Source: a virus
Length of the DNA: 24,385 bases
IMG/VR virus record: IMGVR_UViG_3300018084_000014
Span: 1-24,385 of that record
Direction: 5' to 3' (one strand)
The position numbers and the translations under genes were made by a program. The stretch's first letter is position 1. Every line of letters begins with the position of its first letter. Positions 16,384 through 21,753 of the stretch are shown one piece after another. A model generated the notes under the pieces. The model was given only the letters and a program-made list of their open reading frames with translations. It was not told the DNA's origin and made no database searches.

Positions 16384-16748
16384 TACACATCCACGATCTT
16401 CCATTTATACCCATATTTATCACACCACTCACTGTTAGTTAGGTTAGATCTATGCACCTTGCGATTATGAGGGAACCACATCTCGATCTCTTTCTCAGGA
16501 TGCTGCCTACGTACAGCTCTCATCTTAACCTGATCCTCATAGCGTAGGTAACCTTTAACTTCAATGTAGAGTAGTGTACCATCTTTATTAGGAATAACAA
16601 AGTCAGGTATATACTTCTTAGGTAGAAAGTATTCTAGCTTCTCTGTCTCGTATCTAGCTTTCCTTCCGAGAAGCTTTGCTATCTTCTGTTCTAGAGGGCT
16701 CTTGTACTTGCCCCATCTCTTGTGCTTTTTCGTATATCTTCTTTGCAT
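16383..16748 (-). CDS. Holliday-junction resolvase, T7 endonuclease I (gp3)-like
   Basis: A 121-residue PD-(D/E)XK nuclease. The basic N-terminus leads to E20 (KSPLEQKIAKLL), then D49 (KKYIPDFVIPNKDG), then E63 and K65 (LLYIEVKGYLRYED), followed by a Lys-containing helix (QVKMRAVRRQHPE). These match the catalytic order of T7 endonuclease I (E20, D55, E65, K67), and the spacing and the following 'RxQHPE' resemble it too. The enzyme cuts branched DNA during recombination and before packaging, and in T7 also helps break down host DNA. The ATG at 16748 has only a weak ribosome site. Shorter than T7 gp3 (149 residues), with the C-terminal extension missing. Confidence 0.85.
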   Translation of the reverse strand: MQRRYTKKHKRWGKYKSPLEQKIAKLLGRKARYETEKLEYFLPKKYIPDFVIPNKDGTLLYIEVKGYLRYEDQVKMRAVRRQHPEKEIEMWFPHNRKVHRSNLTNSEWCDKYGYKWKIVDV

Positions 16749-16818
16749 ATTCTAATTGTAGGTCTGCAAATCTTCGCAGCCAACTTGTATCCTTTCCTCT
16801 ATATCGATATCTGCTCAT
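16654..16818 (-). CDS. Possible 54-residue protein overlapping exonuclease and endonuclease genes
   Basis: An open frame starting at ATG 16818, inside the end of the exonuclease gene, that covers the 50-base gap before the endonuclease and continues 95 bases into it in another frame. The N-terminal part (MSRYRYRGKDTSWLRRFADL, then QLEYAKKIYEKAQEMG) reads like a helical protein; the rest is low complexity. AAGGA lies about 11 bases upstream of the start. Its translation could carry ribosomes to the weak endonuclease start. It may instead be a leader or a chance frame. Confidence 0.35.
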   Translation of the reverse strand: MSRYRYRGKDTSWLRRFADLQLEYAKKIYEKAQEMGQVQEPSRTEDSKASRKES

Positions 16819-17647
16819 CTGGTTTAGGTTCCTTCATGACCACTGTAAGCCACCGTGGGCCGTTGCTGTAAATAAACTTACGCAGTCCCTTGCCACCATT
16901 ACTATCCTTATAACACTCGTTCTTAAACTGACAGTAACTACATTCCATAGGTATCTTCATGTTCCCGGATTTTCCGTCCGGTTGTGAATTATAAGCCCTA
17001 GGAGGTGACACGTCAAGCGCTAGCACAGTTCTTAGGCGTGCTATGAGCTTCTCCCAGGGCTTATTCTGTGCCTTATATACGTCTAGGTGGAGCTTTCCGA
17101 GTTCTTTGTCAACTGCAAGGAACGCCATTTCTCCTCTGACACGCAAAGCCGGGTCATCTTTACTACCAGCGAGGTAAGCGTCAAGCTGATCAAGGTACCC
17201 GAAAGGATCGTCATGATCAAGGCGATGATAAAGGAATTTATGCATGCCACGACTATTGGCAGACTTAACATCGACAAGAACACCGTCAATAATAGCATCT
17301 CTATGACCGGTGACACCATGAAGAACGATAGTACCTTGTCTCCCTGAGACTTCATGACCTGCTTGTTCAGCAAGGGAGAGGACAGTTTCTTCAAGAATGT
17401 CCCCATTGTTGAACTTAAGGAGTGTAGGCCCATCCAAAGGCTCTGCAGCCTCGGGCTTATTCTGTCTATACCATAATTTCCTAACACATTTCTCTCCTAG
17501 ATTAGAGATACGAAGAGCATCACCACTCTCCTGTCCCCTGGTGAGACGATTAGATATCATATCCCCCAGTCTCTTTGCATCGAGACTGAACTTACCAGAC
17601 TCTACAAGAGAATATATATCCTTAACGAGAGTAGTGATGCTTTTCAT
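16799..17647 (-). CDS. Cas4/RecB-type PD-(D/E)XK exonuclease with a probable Fe-S cluster
   Basis: A 282-residue nuclease. Core motifs: E86/E87 in NGDILEETVLSLAEQAGHEV, D121 (RDAIIDGVLVDVKSANS, with D126 and K128 forming the D-x-K signature), and the RecB-type Q154-x3-Y158 (QLDAY). One cysteine lies before the core (C54, GEKCVRKLWY) and three after it (C236, C239, C245, MECSYCQFKNEC). This is the C...CxxC..C arrangement that holds a 4Fe-4S cluster in Cas4 and AddB nucleases. It probably supplies the resection role that T7 gives to gp6, which is a different fold. Its start overlaps the upstream stop in ATGA. There are no cas1/cas2 genes or repeats nearby, so a CRISPR role is not indicated. Confidence 0.85.
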   Translation of the reverse strand: MKSITTLVKDIYSLVESGKFSLDAKRLGDMISNRLTRGQESGDALRISNLGEKCVRKLWYRQNKPEAAEPLDGPTLLKFNNGDILEETVLSLAEQAGHEVSGRQGTIVLHGVTGHRDAIIDGVLVDVKSANSRGMHKFLYHRLDHDDPFGYLDQLDAYLAGSKDDPALRVRGEMAFLAVDKELGKLHLDVYKAQNKPWEKLIARLRTVLALDVSPPRAYNSQPDGKSGNMKIPMECSYCQFKNECYKDSNGGKGLRKFIYSNGPRWLTVVMKEPKPDEQISI

Positions 17648-17817
17648 TTTATCTCAATCTTATGTTTAGGAGCAATCTCTTTTAGAAAAATATCAGCTGC
17701 TTTGTACACTATCTCTCTACTTTCAGCATTCTGTATTTCCCATTTCAAAGGATATTTATGCTCCCAATTATTAAGTTCAAAGAAAGCTTCTCCAAGTCTT
17801 TCTCTAAGAGAAGTCAT
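17644..17817 (-). CDS. 57-residue hypothetical protein (short gene) between SSB and exonuclease
   Basis: Read from the minus strand: MTSLRERLGEAFFELNNWEH, then KYPLKWEIQNAESREIVYKA, then ADIFLKEIAPKHKIEIK. It is largely helical and charged. It starts in a TAATG with the SSB stop and ends in an ATGA with the exonuclease start, so it is linked on both sides. This near-perfect fit, with no other gene for the 170 bases, is strong evidence that it is coding. It may be a small partner of the SSB or exonuclease; function is unknown. Confidence 0.65.
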   Translation of the reverse strand: MTSLRERLGEAFFELNNWEHKYPLKWEIQNAESREIVYKAADIFLKEIAPKHKIEIK

Positions 17818-18275
17818 TACCAAGGAATCCTAGGTTTACCAGCTGGTGCAGAAGTCTCTACAGGCTTGGCTTGTTTCTCGTACTTGATCAGATTGTCAAC
17901 ACACACAGCCTCAAGTCTCGTACCCTTACCTTTGCCAAAGGAGTTATTATAGTCATACACGGCTACCTTAACAGTAACTTTGCTACCGTTACCAATAAGC
18001 TCATGGCAAGGAGTACCATCAGGAAGGATAACCAGAGGCTTGCCAGCTGGAACCTGAACATTGTCTTTCCAGACTTTACCTGTGGGATCTCTTCGGAAGG
18101 TGTAGTATCCTTCACCATCCTTAGAAGGCCTACCCATACACCCAGCCTTATCATAAAGTGCAACAGCCGCCTCATCTAGCTTCACCTCAATTGCATACTT
18201 GTTATACTTATCATCAGCCTTGTCTAGCTTAGCCCAGCGACACTCGCCGGTGAATTCATACGTAGCTGTACCCAT
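17817..18275 (-). CDS. Single-stranded DNA-binding protein (gp2.5-like role, OB-fold type)
   Basis: A 152-residue protein resembling the short phage SSB family: an N-terminal strand region (TATYEFTGECRWAKLDKADD, then KYNKYAIEVKLDE), a basic/aromatic middle (YYTFRRDPTGKVWKDNVQVP), and a strand with Gly and basic residues (GSKVTVKVAVYDYNNSFGKGKG, then TRLEAVCVDNLIKYE). Context supports it: it lies between the polymerase and exonuclease. Unlike T7 gp2.5 and bacterial SSB, it has no acidic tail before its aromatic end; it ends GKPRIPW. The start overlaps the upstream stop in TAATG and has AGGAAGAGG just upstream. Confidence 0.75.
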   Translation of the reverse strand: MGTATYEFTGECRWAKLDKADDKYNKYAIEVKLDEAAVALYDKAGCMGRPSKDGEGYYTFRRDPTGKVWKDNVQVPAGKPLVILPDGTPCHELIGNGSKVTVKVAVYDYNNSFGKGKGTRLEAVCVDNLIKYEKQAKPVETSAPAGKPRIPW

Positions 18276-18493
18276 TAGATAACTACCTCTTCCTTCTGCT
18301 TCGCAGAAGCTCCTGCGGAGCTATTAGCCTCACTTGGAAACATCTCATCGTACTTAGTATCAGTCAGCTTATCGAACTCTGCTTCTGTGAAGCCTACCTT
18401 ATCACGTAGTACCTCAATAGCAGCATTCAGAACACTAATACTATACAGCAACTGACGAGTATTAGGTCCACGTGCACGCTTAGTCTTTTCCAT
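18275..18493 (-). CDS. Small hypothetical protein upstream of SSB
   Basis: A 72-residue protein: basic N-terminus (KTKRARGPNTRQLLYS), a helical middle (VLNAAIEVLRDKVGFTEAEF), and an Ala/Ser/Lys/Glu-rich tail (SSAGASAKQKEEVV) encoded by two back-to-back DNA hairpins. The ATG at 18493 has AAAGG 7 bases upstream. It is the first gene after the largest gap in the leftward block, so it may start its own message. A role with the SSB is suggested only by the shared TAATG junction. Confidence 0.65.
   Translation of the reverse strand: MEKTKRARGPNTRQLLYSISVLNAAIEVLRDKVGFTEAEFDKLTDTKYDEMFPSEANSSAGASAKQKEEVVI
18293..18322 (-). repeat. Two adjacent short palindromes inside the small gene before SSB
   Basis: On the plus strand, CTTCTGC-TTC-GCAGAAG (18293-18309, 7-bp stem) is followed immediately by AGCTCC-TGC-GGAGCT (18308-18322, 6-bp stem), sharing two bases. 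They encode the low-complexity part of the protein tail. The first contains the 14-base core also seen in the hairpin at 15850-15866. Confidence 0.5.
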
Positions 18494-18510
18494 TTTTCTT
18501 ACCTTTCTTC

Positions 18511-18539
18511 AATAGAAAATCATAACTTATCTTAATCAA
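18511..18539 (-). promoter_or_regulatory. Possible sigma-70-type promoter for the SSB/exonuclease segment
   Basis: In the 93-base gap before the 72-residue gene, the minus strand reads TTGATT (18539-18534), a 17-base spacer, then TCTATT (18516-18511). Each box matches 4 of 6 consensus bases. The region is AT-rich and is the only gap in the leftward block large enough for a promoter. The match is weak and no phage-specific promoter motif was recognised. Confidence 0.25.
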
Positions 18540-18566
18540 CCTATATGTATACAAGGCTGCTAAGCA

Positions 18567-18591
18567 ACTAATGAAGGTTTCAATCATTAGT
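18567..18591 (-). promoter_or_regulatory. Inverted repeat over the stop codon of the 88-residue gene
   Basis: ACTAATGA (18567-18574) pairs with TCATTAGT (18584-18591) across a 9-base loop. The stop codon of the 88-residue gene (18587-18589) lies in one arm. There is no U-run after it in the leftward direction, so it is not a standard terminator. It could be an operator or an RNA-processing or pausing signal just before the candidate promoter. Confidence 0.4.
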
Positions 18592-18853
18592 GTAGGTTGG
18601 TTGAAGTCGGTGGAGCTGTTCCACCACCAGTATCTTCAAAGGTCATGTCTTGTTTAGCCATGTCCTTCTCTAGAGCTATATCATGTATCTCTAGATCCTT
18701 TGCACCCGGTACCATCTTAGCCGCGATCTCTAGGGCGTGCTCTTTGTCTTTGGCCCAGACTCTGATTGGTCCTGCTCGGGGTTCCCAGAACGAGATCTGG
18801 AGTATATAGGGCTCACGCTTATCCTTGTCGGACTCTTCTTTCGTTTCATCCAT
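18587..18853 (-). CDS. Small hypothetical acidic-headed protein
   Basis: An 88-residue protein: acidic N-terminus (MDETKEESDKDKRE), a compact alpha/beta core (YILQISFWEPRAGPIRVWAK, then DKEHALEIAAKMVPG, then LEIHDIAL), and a Thr/Gly/Pro-rich tail. The core pattern, a strand with Trp followed by 'A.d.e.Al..A', resembles small ferredoxin-like domains seen in phage genes of unknown function. The start at 18853 has only AAGAG upstream. Function is unknown. Confidence 0.65.
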   Translation of the reverse strand: MDETKEESDKDKREPYILQISFWEPRAGPIRVWAKDKEHALEIAAKMVPGAKDLEIHDIALEKDMAKQDMTFEDTGGGTAPPTSTNLH

Positions 18854-18978
18854 CTCTTATTATCCTCTAAGTAATTGGGACCGATACGCCACTTATGATC
18901 TAGCGCACCCTCTGGATTAGTCTCTTCAAATCTATTAACGATAGGAGTCAAGTGTCGGGTACTGGGCTGTATTATCAT
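18730..18978 (-). CDS. Possible 82-residue protein after the polymerase, overlapping the next gene
   Basis: An open frame starting at ATG 18978, 14 bases after the polymerase stop, with GGAG 9 bases upstream. The first 44 residues (MIIQPSTRHLTPIVNRFEET, then NPEGALDHKWRIGPNYLED) occupy the otherwise empty 140-base stretch and look protein-like. The remaining 38 are Arg/Ser/Lys-rich and overlap the 88-residue gene in another frame. Filling the gap and having a fair start argue for it; the long out-of-frame tail argues against. Confidence 0.4.
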   Translation of the reverse strand: MIIQPSTRHLTPIVNRFEETNPEGALDHKWRIGPNYLEDNKRWMKRKKSPTRISVSPIYSRSRSGNPEQDQSESGPKTKSTP

Positions 18979-18992
18979 AATAATCTGCTCCA

Positions 18993-20822
18993 CTAGTGGA
19001 CGCTGAGCCAGTCTTTTCCAACCTTGTATTCTCCTGCAAGTGGACATCTAAGTAAAAGTAATTCGCCGACTCGTCTGATGGACTCAGCTTGACAGCGTCC
19101 AACCACTTCTGCAAGGCTTCGATCACCTCTGACTTCTGTGACGAATTCATCGTGAACGAGATTGACTTGTTTGAATGCGATTTGCTGTGCATTTAATTTC
19201 TTTCTCCATAATAGATTTGCCATCTTCATTACTATAGCTTCTCCAGATTGAAGCATGCCGGCAAACATACCATGCTCCTCTCCATAATATACTTTCCTAC
19301 CATCTAGCCCTGGGAACCATCCTTGTCTAGCATACCCAGGAATAAGTTCCTGGCTGAGGCGTCTAAGCCCTGGATATGTATCTCTATAGAGCTTAAGGGC
19401 GGCGACAGCATCTCGCATACTGCAACCAAAGATCTCACTAACTTTAGCCGCTCCGGCTCCGTTAAAGAAACTAAATATGAATGTCTTATGGTTATCTCTA
19501 TCGCAGCCAAGGTGTCTGAATATATTAGACCCGAGGGTATGTACGTCTGTTCCAAGTTTCTTGTCTCCACTTACAACTGCCTTTGTGAATACTGGATCAT
19601 TGATGTAATGGGCGAAGAGCCTAACATGTGCAGCCTCCTTATCAGTACCTACCAACCAACAATCTTCATCAGCAATCCAGAAGCTACGCATCCTACCCCC
19701 GAGATCAGTAGCCAGTCGCTTAAGGTACTCACCTTTATACTTGATGGACTTTTTTGTTGATACATTGCCCATGTTTGGAGCTTGATGTGACATTCTTCCA
19801 GGCCAGGTACCAATACTATTAAACTTGCCGTGTATTCTCCCTGTATCTTCACGGTAGGAGGCTGCCCATTCCTTTAGGGTACGCACCCTATTTGCTACCA
19901 ACAGCCTTTCCACCAGTAATCTAGCGCCCTGTGGTGCGTCCCCTGGGAGGGTAGCTAGGTTTTCCTCATTTACCTTCCAGCTATCTCCGCCTTTCGTGGG
20001 CACCGTAGGTTTCCAGCCTGCACTATCAAGTCTAGATACGAGCTGTTTAGGGCTTCCAGGGTTGAAATCCTGTTGTTCGACAAGGACAAATGTACACCCA
20101 GGATGAAGCTTAGAAAAGTCAGTCCAATCACGAGGAAGGTTGCTGCGCGAGAGCGTGCCGTGCTTAGTAAGCTTAGGTGTGATCTCTCTGATTGGGACAA
20201 TTTTAGGCGGGAATGCTTTTTGGATTTCTTTATCCAGCACTTCAAGTCTGGATCGTAACTCCAATGATAACTTATCTGCTTGTTTTTTATCATACTTAAA
20301 TCCATTCAGATGCATATCTAAACAAACCCAGGCAAACTTAAGTTCTGTCTCTACTGCCTGGTGATACTCTGGTGCGTCTAGGAACTCTGCTAGGTAGTTG
20401 TAGAGGAGTTCATTTATCTCTACATCTCTGATGCAATACTCCAGCATCTGAGTAGTGTATACTTGGAAGTCTGGGGATGGGTACTTAGGGAGGTCGAAGC
20501 GAGTACCCCACGCTTCTAATGAGTGTCCTTCACCATCTGAGATCCTGTAATTCAGGAGATGGGACAGGACTAATGTATCTATTACTTTGGTAGGATCAAT
20601 GCTTCCCGGACAAAATCGTTCAAGTACAAGGTAGTCATAGTGAATAAAGTTGTGGCCAATAAAAGAATCAGCATCGGCAGCCAGGGTTCTAAATTCATCC
20701 AGCTGGTTTTCTTCATAGACATATATAACTCCAGTATCTATATCCTTGGCTACTATACACCAGACATGCTTAATCTTATCTATGTCTAGTGCATCAGTCT
20801 CAACATCTATAACCAATCTCAT
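18993..20822 (-). CDS. Family-A DNA polymerase with 3'-5' exonuclease (T7 gp5-like)
   Basis: A 609-residue replicative polymerase. The proofreading domain has D6/E8 (VIDVETDALD), D63 (HNFIHYD) and Y129-x3-D133 (YCIRD). The polymerase domain has TWPGRMSHQAPN (339-350), motif A at D394 (GTDKEAAHVRLFAHY), motif B with R442, K446, F450 (RDNHKTFIFSFFNGAG) and motif C H557-D558-E559. Phe450 aligns with E. coli Pol I position 762, where Phe or Tyr is typical of lytic phages. Motif A lacks the usual Glu (E. coli E710, T7 E480): His399 is there. Motif B lacks the partner Tyr (E. coli Y766, T7 Y530): Asn454 is there. T7 gp5 is longer (704), so the thioredoxin-binding insert is probably absent. The ribosome site is weak. 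Confidence 0.93.
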   Translation of the reverse strand: MRLVIDVETDALDIDKIKHVWCIVAKDIDTGVIYVYEENQLDEFRTLAADADSFIGHNFIHYDYLVLERFCPGSIDPTKVIDTLVLSHLLNYRISDGEGHSLEAWGTRFDLPKYPSPDFQVYTTQMLEYCIRDVEINELLYNYLAEFLDAPEYHQAVETELKFAWVCLDMHLNGFKYDKKQADKLSLELRSRLEVLDKEIQKAFPPKIVPIREITPKLTKHGTLSRSNLPRDWTDFSKLHPGCTFVLVEQQDFNPGSPKQLVSRLDSAGWKPTVPTKGGDSWKVNEENLATLPGDAPQGARLLVERLLVANRVRTLKEWAASYREDTGRIHGKFNSIGTWPGRMSHQAPNMGNVSTKKSIKYKGEYLKRLATDLGGRMRSFWIADEDCWLVGTDKEAAHVRLFAHYINDPVFTKAVVSGDKKLGTDVHTLGSNIFRHLGCDRDNHKTFIFSFFNGAGAAKVSEIFGCSMRDAVAALKLYRDTYPGLRRLSQELIPGYARQGWFPGLDGRKVYYGEEHGMFAGMLQSGEAIVMKMANLLWRKKLNAQQIAFKQVNLVHDEFVTEVRGDRSLAEVVGRCQAESIRRVGELLLLRCPLAGEYKVGKDWLSVH

Positions 20823-20837
20823 TAATTACTTATACCA

Positions 20838-21470
20838 CTAAGAAAGACGCCAGTCAATAGGTTCTACATTTATTTTCTTTAATTCTTCGTTTGCTTTCGT
20901 GAATATCTTCGACCCGTAGAAGTACTTAGAAGATAGGGATGAGGGATGAGCGGCTTCAACAACCGGACATGGATCACATGCTGCTTGGTACTCCTGCGCT
21001 TTCTTACCCAGAAGGATAAAGACCACCTTGCCCGTAGCAGCAAGCTTCTTACAGATTTCATACGTCAACATCTCCCAGCCAATACCCTTGTGAGATAGTG
21101 TCTTACCTTCTTCAACCGTGAGGATAGTGTTGAGGAGGAGGACTCCCCTTTCAGCCCAGACTCGTAGGTCTCCGTTACGTGGTTCAGGGTAGCCGAGATC
21201 AGTTTGATACTCCTTGAATAGATTACGGAGACTACCCGGTATGGACTTATTGTGCGGGAGTACAGAGAACGCGAGGCCATGTGCCATGCCTTTCGTATGA
21301 TACGGATCTTGTCCTAGCAAGACTACTTTAACCTTGTCGAAAGGGGTCAACTCAAGAGCCTTGTACCAGTCTTCTTTTCTAGGTAGATAGTTAGTATCTG
21401 TCTTAAGAAATGATTCTACTAGAGATTGTCTATGCTTCCAGAACTTAAGATGCTTCCAGCTATCTATCAT
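20838..21470 (-). CDS. ung: Uracil-DNA glycosylase, family 1 (Ung)
   Basis: A 210-residue enzyme that removes uracil from DNA. Signature motifs: the water-activating loop GQDPYH (Asp55), AHGLAFSV, the LLLNTILTV segment that forms the uracil pocket, and the minor-groove loop HPSSLS (His175), followed by FYGS and the end EPIDWRL. In most family members the loop reads HPSPLS; here Pro is Ser. The ATG at 21470 is preferred over an upstream in-frame start at 21533, since Ung proteins begin near this point and the extra 21 residues would overlap the preceding gene further. Placed just before the polymerase, it would keep uracil out of newly made phage DNA. Confidence 0.92.
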   Translation of the reverse strand: MIDSWKHLKFWKHRQSLVESFLKTDTNYLPRKEDWYKALELTPFDKVKVVLLGQDPYHTKGMAHGLAFSVLPHNKSIPGSLRNLFKEYQTDLGYPEPRNGDLRVWAERGVLLLNTILTVEEGKTLSHKGIGWEMLTYEICKKLAATGKVVFILLGKKAQEYQAACDPCPVVEAAHPSSLSSKYFYGSKIFTKANEELKKINVEPIDWRLS

Positions 21471-21753
21471 AGGGATATCTTTTACAAGTGCAAGACTGAT
21501 ACTCTTTATGTGTCTTATCAATCCAAAGACCATCCCAATCAGGACAATAGTGTCCGTCCAACATAGGATTAACGTTTAAATTGCCCTGGAGGGGTGCTGG
21601 AGGGCTTTCCAAGGGGACCCCTAGGGGGTAGTACCAGGAATTGTCCTTAGCCTCTGGCGGTGCCTCTGAGGCCCTTATAGGGCAATCATGACAAAGACCG
21701 TCATTTAATCTATCCTTCATACAATGAGGCTCAGAGCACTTGTTCACTGACAT
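21460..21753 (-). CDS. Small Cys-rich protein, possible zinc-binding
   Basis: A 97-residue protein with C6-x4-C11-x9-C21-x2-C24 near the N-terminus (KCSEPHCMKDRLNDGLCHDC), a Pro/Gly-rich middle, and C70, C88, C90 near the end (QSCTCKRYPYDR). A metal-binding finger is likely. The start has GAGGGGA about 6 bases upstream; it overlaps the primase-helicase by 23 bases and the glycosylase by 11. Its DNA is GC-rich at 21581-21640 and contains the palindrome CCCCTAGGGG (21618-21627). Function is unknown; a replisome accessory role is suggested only by position. Confidence 0.65.
   Translation of the reverse strand: MSVNKCSEPHCMKDRLNDGLCHDCPIRASEAPPEAKDNSWYYPLGVPLESPPAPLQGNLNVNPMLDGHYCPDWDGLWIDKTHKEYQSCTCKRYPYDR

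Noticed and set aside
16799-17647. CRISPR-associated role for the Cas4-like nuclease
   Set aside because: No repeat-spacer array and no other cas gene; replication neighbours fit a phage recombination exonuclease.
19323-19760. 145-codon plus-strand open frame opposite the polymerase
   Set aside because: It lies within polymerase motifs A and B; the protein has no coherent fold pattern.
21618-21627. CCCCTAGGGG palindrome as an operator
   Set aside because: It lies in a GC-rich, proline-coding stretch where such a sequence can arise by composition; no second copy was noticed.
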